64,000 nucleotides of DNA. It comes from Alligator mississippiensis (taxonomy: Eukaryota > Chordata > Crocodylia > Alligatoridae). Numbering within the stretch: the stretch's first letter is position 1; the number at the start of each line of letters is the position of its first letter. Made by a program: the position numbers and the translations under genes. Below the pieces are notes generated by a model, which searched no databases, had not been told where the DNA came from, and worked only from the letters and a program-made list of their open reading frames with translations. Where the stretch lies: positions 16,944,501-17,008,500 of the forward strand of contig NC_081837.1 of NCBI RefSeq assembly GCF_030867095.1, in the 5' to 3' direction. Shown here piece by piece: positions 34,585-51,193 of the stretch.

Positions 34585-36168
34585 ATCTCCAGTTTTTTGC
34601 TTGTACGCAAAGCATTGTTTCTGCCTTGTTGGAAGAAAAGGTTGTGAAGCCCACCTCAAGGGTTCTTGGGGCTGACTCAGGAGCTCTAAGCTCCATAAAG
34701 TTGGACCCTGTGGTGACATCTGCACCACGGTGGCAAAAAGCTTAGTCGTGTTGTTCAAGAAACACATGCGGCGCTTACGCTCAGGCATTGTGGGCATCAC
34801 CCTGGAAAAGAGGTCATGTGGGTGCTCTGAGGTGGGACCCAGCCCCACAATCAAGACCGGGGTTTCTGATGTGTCTCATTTCCAGGGTGAAGGTGTGACA
34901 GGTCTCAGCTGTCAGAGCAGCCAGCAGAGCCCTCCTTCCTTTAATCTTGTCACCTGCTTCTCCAGTTTCCTTTGCAGACTCCCCTCCCTGTTTCCTAAGC
35001 CCAGAGGTCCCAGTGGACCCATCTGACCTGATCTAACACACAGCTCTCCAGGGTGCATGAGGCCTTGGCTGCCCTAGCAGCAAGCCCTGTGAGAGGAGCC
35101 CATATCCATTCCTTCCCCCTTTGGAGAAGAGCATCTTCCTCCCCTTGCAGCTGGCCCAGAAAACTGCCAGCTCCTGGCTCTGCCAGGATGAATGAATCAG
35201 AGGCAGAGTCCCCACCCAGCGATTGCTCCACTTGGCGCTTCTCTGCTGGTCTCTGCGAGAGCTGGCTTCTCAGGCACTTCGGAGCCAGACAGGCCTATTC
35301 GGAGCCATCATATCTGTGCTTACAGACAGGCTGTGGCTGCGGCTTGTGAGAACAAGGGAGTCTTGCGAGGGGCGGAGGGGAAGGCGGAGCGCACGGAGAA
35401 TTCCCGACACTGCCCACCCCCGGCACGAATCTCATGGCTCCCCTCATGGATCGCACCATATAAGGTGCGATCCTAGCGCTCCCGCTCCTTGGGCAGGATG
35501 TGCAGCAGTCTCCGTGCTTGGACTGGAAGGGCCCAAGTGCCGGCTGAGCCTGACAGAGCAGCTGGGATGGAGGAGGGGCCAGCTGGGAACAAGAAGGGGC
35601 TGCTCTGAGCAGCAAATGCTCTCAGTGGCCTGTTGTCATGGGGGAGGGATGGTGGAGGCCAGGCAAGGCGCCAGCAGCGGAGCAGCCTGTGCACAATAGC
35701 AGCACCTGAGCATGCCCTGGGACTGACCCAGCGAGCCCACTGCTCGGGCTCATGGCTGGGGAGGGGGCATCCAGTGCAGTGGATCCTGGAGTCCCACTGC
35801 CTTCTGTCAAGGGTGGTTATCCCAGATCCTGCTCTGGATCTGCCTTCGAGGCTCAGTCCTCACTCTGTCACGTGGAGCTGAGCCTGGTTTCCCCCTTGCC
35901 CCACACAGTGCACCTTCCCTTACATGCCCCCCATGCACGTATCCATCTCCACATGCATATCCACACACCCCGTGCGCTCTCACACACACACCTGCTGGAA
36001 GAGCATTCACAATCCATGGCCAAGCACAGACTGTGTTGGGTGGCAGACTCCTGTCCCTACAAGCTGTATATCTCAACGCACCAGAATTTAGATAAGATCC
36101 AGAGTCAAACCCAGACCTGGTGAGAACTTTATGAATGGGTTTTTGTCCCTAGCTGGGAGAGGAAGGCC

Positions 36169-36447
36169 CAGTGCCGTGGCAAGGAAGTTTGGCACCTGGG
36201 GCAAAGCCCGCAGTGGCAGCCTGCCCGCACCCTGTGCACAGATCCGGGGGGCACATGCCCCCACTCCCCATGCTTACCCGGGAGTGCTTGCAGGGGTGGG
36301 AACCACTCTCCCCGTCCCCGCACTCCCCCAAATGAGCTGCTCCCGGCTCTCCCACACCCTACCCTGGCTGGGCAGTGCCTGTTGGCACCCCTTCACTTTG
36401 GCATGCGGGGCGGTTGCCCCACTCGCCCCCCTCTTGCTATGGCACTG
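36169..36447. mobile_element. hAT MITE, 279 bp
   Basis: The ends are CAGTGCCGTGGCAAG and, in reverse complement, CAGTGCCATAGCAAG (13 of 15 identical). The 8-base target copies GGAAGGCC at 36161-36168 and 36448-36455 are identical. The interior is GC-rich, with a GGGGGGCACATGCCCCC palindrome also seen in other elements of this window. Confidence 0.92.
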
Positions 36448-36499
36448 GGAAGGCCTGTCCTTTGGGTAAGGCTTTGAGACTCAGGGGGCTCCAACTGTG

Positions 36500-36715
36500 A
36501 CACAGGCTCCATGTACAACCTTGGTCAAGTCATTTAGGGACAGATGGAAAAAGGGCCTTAAATATGTGATGCTGAGTGCTCAGGCACCTGGGTTTCAGGA
36601 AAGGAGATATACAACCCCCACTTAGCAACTTCAGTTGTGCCCAGAATCAGCTTAGGCACCAAGTCCTTTTCTTGGATTTGGTCCTTAGTTTTTGTGCCTC
36701 AATTTCCCTTGTCTG
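36500..36715 (+). repeat. MIR-like fragment, diverged
   Basis: CTTGGTCAAGTCATTTAGG near the start and TGCCTCAATTTCCCTTG near the end, with unrelated sequence between. Confidence 0.4.
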
Positions 36716-38066
36716 TCATGCAGGTGTGTAGGTGTCCCGGGGTGTGCTGAGGAGCTGTACAGCAATGCAGACAGAAGGAATCTGGTCCAAACACTTCTCA
36801 GCTCTGCAGTGATTGAACCTGGGCCTCACCCCTCGGATAGCTTGAAGCAAGATCAGCAGCACTTCCATGCCTTGGGACAGTTCAGCTTCCAGCGGGAATT
36901 TTGCTCCAAAACTCCTGTAGTTTCCATGAAGGCCTGGAGCCAAATTTAGGCTGGAATCCTCAGCTTCTCATGTCCCCTGGTCCCCAGCAGTTTCTACTGC
37001 AGTTTGACCATGACAGACTCTCCCATGAGACAGAGTGGGGTTGGGCTGGTCCCTCCTCATCCCAGCTGTGCTGGCTGGGGCCCAGTTTTCTCTGCCTTTG
37101 CTTCCCTGCTTGTGTGTAGAGCTGGATTGGCAATGCTAAGCACTGGAGCCTTCTCTGTAATAGGGTCCAGGTCCAAAAGGTCCCCCCCAGCCCTGGCTCT
37201 GAGCAGACAGCCTAAGGGAGAGGGGGGAACTCGGTGCAGAGCCTTTGTGGAGACTGGTACCCATGCAGACAGTGGGGGAGATGGGTTTGTGGTGCTGGCC
37301 TAAAAGCATCTGATAACCCCGGCCCCAAATGACTGGAGCCCAGCAAGTTCCTGCCAGGCCTTGTAAGGTGTAGGGCTTCACCACCAGGGTTGTCTTGAAC
37401 CTGGGACAATACAACAACCCTATCACAAATATAACAAACCTATGAGAGGCCCTAGCTTCCATGTGGGCCCTGGAAACCTTGTGGCAGCAATGTTCCCTAC
37501 AGCCAAACACACCAAAACCTGGAGGTGTTTAGATCCAGATCTCCATCTGCTCTCAGCAGCATGGACCTGTCTCTAAGCTATGGAGATGGGAGAGGTCACT
37601 GGCCATTCTTGTTGGTGTCTCCCCTGGAGACTGAAATGGTGTTTGCTATCTGGGCCAACCCTGAGAACTGAGCTGGGGACCCTGGGAGCTGAAAACCTGA
37701 TATATGGACTCTGAGGGCTGTAACAGACTCATGACCTTCATGGTTGGACTCCAAGGAAGATTCAGAAGACACGGGAGCAGTGAGTAACACTAACCCCCTT
37801 GCCTTGACCAAACCTGGGAGCTTTTCCATGCCAGAACATGCACTTTCCTGGAGGAGCTGCTCACTTGCTGCATGTCCAAAACCTTAACACACATGGATGG
37901 ATGGCCTGATGAACAGCCCAGATCACTGGGCCTGGCCCTGTCTCTAGTTTTCATTTGGCAAACCTCAGCCCTCTTTGGTGGAGCTGGGAACAGGACTGAA
38001 GGGCCATGAGAAGGGCTGTTGTGATGATATGAGTTCTCTTGGGAACTGCTTTGACTGGGTTACTGT

Positions 38067-38342
38067 TCATAGATTCATAGAGTGTAGAGTTGGAAGGGAC
38101 CACAATGGATCATCGTGTCCGACCCCCTGCCCCTGGCAGCAAAGAGGACCGAGGTCAGATGACCCCAGCCAGGTGCCTATCAAGCCTCTTCTTGAAGACC
38201 TCCAAGCTAGGTGATAGCACCACCTCTCTTGGAAACCCATTCCAGATTCTGGCCACCCTTCCTGTGAAAAATGTCTTCCTAATGTCTAACCTAAATCTAC
38301 TCTCCACTAGTTTGCACCCATTATTCCTCGTTGCATATCACC
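38067..38342 (-). mobile_element. CR1 3'-end fragment
   Basis: An antisense CR1 end. It starts with the tail TTCATAGATTCATAGAG, then GTTGGAAGGGACC, and continues into the ORF2 C-terminus (CCATTCCAGATTCTGGCC, CTTCCTAATGTCTAACC). It is truncated at about 38342 and unrelated sequence follows. Confidence 0.88.
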
Positions 38343-39609
38343 ATCAGAACACGGGCACCCTGTGACTGCTTAGAAGCCTGTGCACCGTGCACAGTGCCTG
38401 CGTCCTGAACCAGTGGCCCTCTGATGCTGCTGTCTTGATCCCTAATGCCTCTGTTTTTGTTAACAACAGGAATAAATATATAGTTGTTCTGGTGCTGAAG
38501 AAACCCTGTGACCTGAGTGTAAGCACCCAGCAGAATCACTGCCACACTTGGAGCATCTACATGCCCTAATGTAAGTAGTGTCTTGCTGCAGCAGCTGGCC
38601 TGGGTGGAGCTTGGTATGTGGGTGTTGCTTGCAGAAAATGGCAGTTCTTGTCTGCTGCTGCAGGTCTGGGTTAGCAGTCCCTGAGAATGGATAGCAGTGG
38701 ATAAGCTCTGTGGCTTTGCATGGAAAACAGTCTCTGCTGGGAGAACGCTAACAATGATGCTGGACCAAATCCTTGGCTCTGAACTGCTTTAGTCTTTGAG
38801 GTTTGGATCTGCAGCCAGCTTTCAGCTTCCTGGGTTAGGGCTTCTCTCTAGCTGAAGAAAGCCCTTTCCATGACATTTCACCTTGAACTCTGAGCATTCA
38901 GATGGGATGGATACTTCAGATGCTGTTTGTAGATAAGCTTTGGGGTTATTGGGAATTGATCCCCTGAGACTGTTGAGGTTTTCCCATAGCTTCTACTTTT
39001 TCATCTGGATAACCAGAATTATTTTTTTGCAATGTCAAGCTCATCACTATCGCATTTGAGCTGTTCACAAGTTACCAATCTCTCCATGATACCATGGTAA
39101 GAGAGTGCCTCCACATCTGCCCGTCTCCTCAGTTGGCTCAGACTCAGCAGCTTGCAGAGTGGTTTCTCAGGAATGCTCTCAATAAGGCAATAAGTAGCTG
39201 TTGCAGAGGGCAGGCCTTTTCTCAGCAGTTCACTAATGAGGCAATTCCTCTGCCTCTCGTACCCTGAGAGTGATGCCCCTTGGCATGACTGGGCACAGCA
39301 AGTATGTATAATTCCAGTGTGCCTCCTGATGCCAAGCTGAGGAACCAGCCCCGTAAGAAACCTGTGTGACAACCTGGAGAGGAGCATTAGTGCCCTGCAG
39401 GGAATGTCTCAAAGACAAAGGTAGAAAGAAGAGGCCCGGCGGAGGAGGAATCCTTCAGGAATGCAGCACTAGTTCTGGTGCACGTTCAGTTTGGCTGCGA
39501 GTCAAGGCATTTGACAAGATTAATCAGCCTGCCTTCTATTTATAGAGCCTCTACAAACCAGTGACCTCATTCATCAGCCTCAGAATGTCCCCTGTGAAGC
39601 TTGTCCGTG

Positions 39610-39730
39610 TCAGCCTCATCCTGGGGAGGGGGAAACTGAGGCATAGGATGGGGTCTGATTTGCCCAGGACCACATGGAGAGTTGGGGACGGAGCTGAAAT
39701 AGAACCCAGGAGTCCCCCCTGCTCTAACCC
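39610..39730 (-). repeat. MIR/L2-like fragment
   Basis: GGGGGAAACTGAGGCATAGG, TTTGCCCAGGACCACATGG, then AATAGAACCCAGGAGTCC in antisense order. Confidence 0.7.
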
Positions 39731-41700
39731 AAGGAAAACCACAAGATTTACCCTTGACCTCTAGGTTAAGAATTAAGGCTGTACGTGATACCTTGGTTTT
39801 GTCTTCACTGCTAGCAAACAACCAAAACATCTGTATTGTTTAGCTGTAATAAATACCCTGAATGCACTCTGAGTCTGCCCAGGCCTGGAGTAGGAGCTGA
39901 TTTAGGACTGGCCATAGTATGTCAGACCAGTAGTCCAAATCCTGCTTCTAACACTGACCAATCCCTGGTCAAACAGCAAGAACTGTTTCTTGTGGCTGCA
40001 GGCTTGGGGAAGCCTGTATCCTTCTCCTCTCCTTTCTCGTCTAAGCTGCTGCTGCCAGTCCTGGATTTCGTGCTGGGTGGCTTTTTTAGGATGCTGATTT
40101 CTGCCTCTTGATGATGGGATCTGAGACTTGTCAAACTCAATCCGTGCAGGTCAAACTTCCTGCATTCCAAAACAGAGACTAAAGGGAGAGGTTCTGGTTA
40201 TTAATGGGCAGGTTTCTTTAACTCCTTGGAGGCTGTGACCCCATACAAACAGTGACATTTCCCAGAGTATCGCTCTGGAAAGTGTCTGGAATCTGACAGA
40301 GGCACTGGGATTCTTTCCAGGCTATTTGCGCTGGGTGAGACTCTCTGTCTTTGTGTGTGACTCAGGACGGGGGATTAGCTCAGGGATGTGTCAGAGTGGT
40401 AATATAGTAACAGCACGCAAAGCCAAGCTGGCCATCTAAGGCTTTGTCCACTCTTCAGGCCCTGGGGGCTGGAGTGAAATCCTTGCTGCTTGCAGTGTCT
40501 TGCTGGTTTCCCAGAGACATACCAGCCAGCTTGCCTTTGTGCCATTGCCTCCTTTTACCAGCAGAGAGAGGAAACAAGAGCAAGATGGCAGGGAAAATTC
40601 ATACTCCAGGCTTTGGCTGCCCCGTGTCCCTCGTGCCCATCACACACTTCTAGCAGGGTTAGGTGGAACATGGTGGAGGTGTTTCCAGTGCTTCCCTAGC
40701 AAGCAAAGGCTTCTGGGAGTGTAGCTCATGCAGCTGGCATTAGCAACAGTGGGAGCAGAAATGTGACCTGTCTTTACAGCCCCTGACCCTTCCTGAGAAG
40801 GGGGGCAGCTGCTCACAAGGACACAGTGCCCTAACTCACAGCAAAGGCTCTTGCATGGCACATCAGGTAGAGGTGATGATTGAAACACGAGGTGGAGGGA
40901 AACTAGATCTGAGCAGAGCAGTGCAAAGGAAAAGGGGCCTGTGTGAGCACGTTCAAGTAGCTTTCCAAAGCTGTGTGATCTGTAGTGGTTTAGGAGCCTC
41001 CCTGCTCCCTCTGCTTTCGTGTTCAGCTCCTCTAAGCCCTGCCGTGGTGCGCCTCAGAAGCGCCTCCGCACTCCATTTTACATGGACTCTTCAGCATTAC
41101 CAATAATCCTCTCTTCCCTGACCCTATCCCTCAGCCCGGCTGATGTCTTCCACCCTGGATGGTTCCAGTGAGTGATCCTACCAATCTCAACAGTGTGTTG
41201 TGGAGGGATGCCTTTGCACTTTTCACAGTAAAGGTGGCCAGAATCTGCATGTTAAGCACTACCTTGAAAGGTAGATCTGCGTAGTGTATGTGGTCAGGCC
41301 TGGATGTATCCATCCTCTGGTGTTGCCATAACATGTATTTGGATTAAATACCAGATGAGGAGACAGGAACTGGTAGATAGCTCCTGATGCAAAGAGGGTG
41401 TGAATTAGTAGAGGCAGAGCAATTTGTGGGAATAGCATTGGAAGACCATCCAAATACCAATCCAGGTACATGTGTTTGTTCCTCTATGCTGTGAAGAGGC
41501 TGGGTCACACCTTAACCCCCTGCTCTGCCCTGTATCCCAGCCAGCCCCTGGCCTGGTCTCAGTCAGCCCATAGGCACACATATAATGGGCCTTGTACATG
41601 GATAACAGGGAGACTAAGGCAACAGTACATAGCACAATGTGTCTGCATTGCTGGCTGGCCACACTCACTGTTCCCTTTCTTATATCTTGTCTGTTTAGAG

Positions 41701-42120
41701 CAGGGGTTGGCAACCCCTGGCTCACACGCCAGACCGTGGCACGCAAAAGTATTTGTTTGGCACTCATGCCTTGGAGTGGATGGAAGGAGAGGGGCCGGGG
41801 CTGCACTGCCACAAAAAGGATCAGGCCCCTTGCTGCTCCCCGGCCCTCCACCTGGAGCCACTGGCAACAAGCTGGGCTGGGGCTCCATGCACTCTTGTGC
41901 AACTGTTTGCAGCCTCCCCACTGCCTGCTGTGAGCAGCCTAGGCTCCATGATGGGTGGAAGGGGCCTGCTGAGAGCCTGGGAAAACTGTGGCAGGCAGCT
42001 GGGAAGCTGCAAGCAGCTGCATTGTAGTCCGCAGAGCCATAGCACAGGTTATTGCTTGTGGCGGGTACACACATGTGGAGTGGATGGCAGGGGAGCTGTG
42101 AGGGGCCCAATCCCTGGGTT
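41701..42120 (+). mobile_element. Probable hAT-like element, left end only
   Basis: It begins CAGGGGTTGGCAACCCCTGG, an inverted-repeat terminus typical of hAT elements in tetrapods, followed by GGCACGCAAAAGTATTTG. The sequence to about 42.1 kb looks like its body. No matching right end or 8-base duplicate of GTTTAGAG (41693-41700) was found, so the right boundary is a guess. Confidence 0.45.
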
Positions 42121-42583
42121 GTCTAAGGTGCCAAGGAGGTGAGAACCCAGCAGCATCCCCGGGGGTGTAATTTAGGAATGAGCAAGCTTCAGAGGAAATA
42201 ACATCTGGTTCAGGACTCCAGCAGAGCAGAACTTCCAGCTTTTGTGGTTCTAAAACAAGGGTCCTCACAAAAACCGCGAGCAGCTGCCAAGTCCTTTAAC
42301 TCCATTGACTTGAACAGAACTCAGCACCTCTCAGGATTCTGACGTTTGATTCTAAATGACATCAGGAGAGAGAGAAAAATGTAGAGGGCTTTGCAGATGT
42401 GAAGGGCCTGAGAGTGTCTTAAATGTTAACCCAGGACAATCAATGCCTGGAGAGCAAGCCACACACAGGAACTCGTTATTTACAGTGTATGCATTTCAGT
42501 GGAAGAAGAGAAATTGGATTTTTCAGCACAAGACAACTTGCCTGCAGCCACAAAACAAAGGCCAACATTACTGTAACAACAAC

Positions 42584-42819
42584 GAATCATAGAATCATAG
42601 AAAATTAGGGTTGGAAGGACCTCAGGAGGTTCCAGCCCCTACTCAAAGCAGGACCATCTCCAGCTAGATCATCCTAATCAAGGCTTTGTCTAGCCGGGTC
42701 TTAAAAGCCTTCAAAGATGGAGATTCCTTCACTTCTCTGGGTAACCTGTTCCAGTGCTTTACTACCCTCCTAGTGAGAAAGTTTTTCCTAATATCTAACC
42801 TAAACTTCCCTTGCTGCTA
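42584..42819 (-). mobile_element. CR1 3'-end fragment
   Basis: It begins with the octamer tail GAATCATAGAATCATAG and GGTTGGAAGGACCTC, then reads through the C-terminal coding remnant to CTAACCTAAACTTCCC. It stops abruptly at TTGCTGC where a hAT-like terminus begins, so the transposon probably landed in this CR1. Confidence 0.88.
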
Positions 42820-43466
42820 TGGGCGATTGGTACCTCCTGGGTCGGGGGGGCACTTGCCCCCGCAGTGGCCAGTCAGTGACTGGAGGGGACAGGGGTCCCC
42901 CGGCAGGCAATCATGACAATGGGAGGGGGGTTCCCCCTTAAGTCAATTGCGCTGACTGGGGAGGGGTCCAGTCCGCTCCACCATGCGCAGATCTGGGGGC
43001 ACGTGCCCCCCTGTGCCCCCGCCAGATGAGCAGTGGAAGCTGCCAGATGAGCACTGGATGAACAGCACACAGTGGTGGGAGCCACCCCACTCCCTTCCTG
43101 TGGCCCCCCCATTGCCCCCTAATGAGCTGCACTTCCATCCTTCACCTGCCCTGGCCCTGGCTGGGCAGCTTCTGCCCCAGCCCCAACCCCAACCCCACAC
43201 CCTCCCTCACCATGGGGGCCTTGATCTGCCCCCCGCACCCCTCCCCCCTCCTCTTTCCCTTCCACCACACCAGACTTACCAGTTACACACAGCTCTCCAT
43301 GCTGCAGGCTCTGTTCCTCATTGCCTACATGCTGCACTGCAGCTGCATGCATGCACGGGCATTTATTAGACAAATTATCAGCTGCACTGGGCCAATTTCC
43401 AATACAGAAAATTTTCTTTATATCAATGCTGATCCGATATCGGACCGATGTATTGGTGCACCTCTA
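42820..43466 (-). mobile_element. Composite hAT-derived block (family A terminus plus a second hAT-like terminus)
   Basis: The left edge TATGGGCGATTGG and GGGGGGGCACTTGCCCCC matches the reversed end of family A and abuts a CR1 at 42819. The right edge, read on the minus strand, is TAGAGGTGCACCAATACATC followed by CGGTCCGATATCGG, the type of end seen in other hAT elements. Neither partner terminus was found, so the block may be two nested or recombined elements. The interior is GC-rich and includes reading frames without family similarity. Confidence 0.5.
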
Positions 43467-44424
43467 GACTTAACTGATTTGGCTCAAACTGGTTTATGAA
43501 ATGTCTGTTCCAGCCCCCTTGCTGGTTTAAGATAAACTAGACTCCCCGAGGCTCCCGGCATGTTGTCTGGGCTGGGCAAGGCTCTCTGCTCCACAGCAGA
43601 GCTGGCCCCTCCTCTTTGCTCCCTGGCTGCAGCTCCAGCAGAGACTGCAGGTACAGCAGGGTCTGCCTGGCTTCCCCCTGCTCTAAGTCCCCCTTCTCTA
43701 CTCGCTGCTCAAGGAGGAATCCCCCCCCCCCTCCCTCCCATCTCCCACAGCACAGATCCCAGCCCCATGGGCCCTAGGAATGTAGTGTGCTAGCTAATGC
43801 AGAGAGGTGTCTGTGTGTGTGTGTGTTTCCAATTTTACTGGACTAGGCAGACAGAACAGTGACCACTTAGGGCTTTTTGGAGCTAATTAAGCGGTCAGTT
43901 GGCAAGTTGTGTAAGAAGAGTTTGAACTAATGAAGATAAGCTATTGTTTTGCTTATGGGGTGATAAACACTGTTATCAGCTTCCTGCTGGCTGGCTTACT
44001 TGCCTGTCAGTTTGCTGCAGACTATAAAGAATCAGGGAGGGAGGTTGAAAAGTTCTGTATCATCAACAGATGCATGCACTGCACACACCCCCTTGCCTCA
44101 GAGTGCTAGCAGAGGTCTGGGGTCTGGCAACACTCCTGCCCCTTGAGCAGCCAGTGGGGAAAAGCCTGGGACTGTGCAGGCAGACCTCCCTAATCAAGCG
44201 TCTGCCAAGGCCTGGCCATACCCCCACAACTCAGCTCAGCACTCTAGAAGGGAAGAGAGGGCTGCTGTAGCGTCCTCTGGCTTCTAGCCTGAGCCACTGC
44301 CTGAATTTTCTCAGTCCAGAGAGAATGTCTTTACAGTTACAAACTGGATCAGCCTAGCCAGGTTAGACTAACCTGCAAAGATTGACTCAATTCAGGCTCA
44401 GGCTGTTTGAATGTCTGTCCCTAG
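43467..44424 (-). mobile_element. Same DNA transposon family, copy 2, inverted and truncated at one end (958 bp)
   Basis: Read on the minus strand it starts CTAGGGACAGACATTC and follows copy 1 block by block: CCTGAATTGAGTCAATC, AGCTCCAAAAAGCCCTAAG, and later TTAAACCAGCAAGG. Its far end is lost where a hAT-like terminus sits at 43466. One internal segment is in the opposite relative orientation (see findings). Confidence 0.75.
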
Positions 44425-44585
44425 CCCCTATGTATGACTGAAAGGGGCCTTCTGGGCCATCAAGTCTAGTCCCAATGTGGAATGGAATAATGTTATACCC
44501 TAGCCTGCCCAGCCAGCTCCTCCTCTTGCAACGCAGAACACAGGGCAGAGTCAGCTTGGTGCTTGGCTTATTTTATTTTTTTCAA

Positions 44586-44591
44586 TTTATT
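44586..44591 (-). promoter_or_regulatory. HSPB1: Poly(A) signal AATAAA of HSPB1
   Basis: AATAAA on the minus strand, about 110 bases after the stop codon, in CTCAAATAAATTG. A second possible AATAAA follows at 44572-44577. A 3' untranslated region of roughly 130-150 bases is implied, a normal size for this gene. Which signal is used cannot be told from sequence alone. Confidence 0.75.
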
Positions 44592-44702
44592 TGAGAAACT
44601 CAGTGCACGTGCTGGTATAAAATAAAAAAGGAAAGAAAAGAAGTTGTTTTGGAGCGTGTTGTAACAGCTGGGCAGTAGTTTTACTTCAGGCCAAGATGCT
44701 GG

Positions 44703-50845
<6,143 letters not shown>

Positions 50846-50945
50846 GTTGGGCTTCCTGCAGGTCCCACCTCAGCAGCCCGGCAAAGCGAGCTCTGTCTGT
50901 ACGGAGCAGCTGCCTCCCGCCAGCCCCTTATGAAGAGGCAGCCAG

Positions 50946-50955
50946 TTATTTTTAG
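50946..50955 (-). promoter_or_regulatory. HSPB1: MEF2-type / TATA-like box upstream of HSPB1
   Basis: CTAAAAATAA on the minus strand, about 100 bases upstream of the start codon. It fits the MEF2 consensus YTA(A/T)4TAR exactly and is AT-rich enough to act as a TATA element. A weaker TATA-like CATAAGG lies nearer the gene at about 50930. Use as a core promoter would put the transcription start near 50915-50925. The role is inferred from position and motif. Confidence 0.5.
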
Positions 50956-51185
50956 CCAAGAATTTCAGCTCACTATTAATGGAAATTACACCAGGACCGT
51001 GTAACTGCTGATGAACATCAGTCAGGCCTGGACTCTGCCAACTTACTCCCAGTCTGTTTGTCATCTTACAGCTGCCCTCTGTCCAAAGGAGAGGGTGGGG
51101 AGAGACGGACAGCTCCCCAGCCTGAGAGCAGCATTGATCACACCGCACAATGCAAGATGGGTCAGGAGCAGGGTGGGGCGATTCC

Positions 51186-51193
51186 TTCTGGAA
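51186..51193. promoter_or_regulatory. HSPB1: Candidate heat shock element (TTC-nn-GAA dimer)
   Basis: TTCTGGAA is two inverted nGAAn units with the right two-base spacing, about 340 bases upstream of the HSPB1 start codon. HSF1 usually needs three or more units; a third contiguous unit is not clear on either side. It is plausible because the gene is heat-inducible in other vertebrates, but the site is short. Confidence 0.35.

Larger units (their letters stand above)
34593..41700. other. Gene-free stretch apart from one MITE and one CR1
   Basis: The hAT MITE at 36169 and CR1 end at 38067 lie here. A 122-codon minus-strand frame at 39019-39387 has ordinary amino acid composition but no match that I recognise and no start or splice support. 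Confidence 0.5.

Noticed and set aside
39019..39387. 122-codon minus-strand frame with ordinary composition
   Set aside because: No protein family recognised, no splice sites or neighbours to support it. Length is within chance for the window.
41470..42110. Overlapping frames of 183-185 codons on both strands
   Set aside because: They lie over a probable hAT element and show no transposase motifs.
43119..43373. Gly/Glu-rich frames in the composite hAT block
   Set aside because: They result from a G-rich simple-sequence stretch, open in several frames.
1..44000. YWHAG (14-3-3 gamma) expected by human synteny
   Set aside because: Its second coding exon would be a frame of over 200 codons with conserved 14-3-3 motifs. 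None is present.
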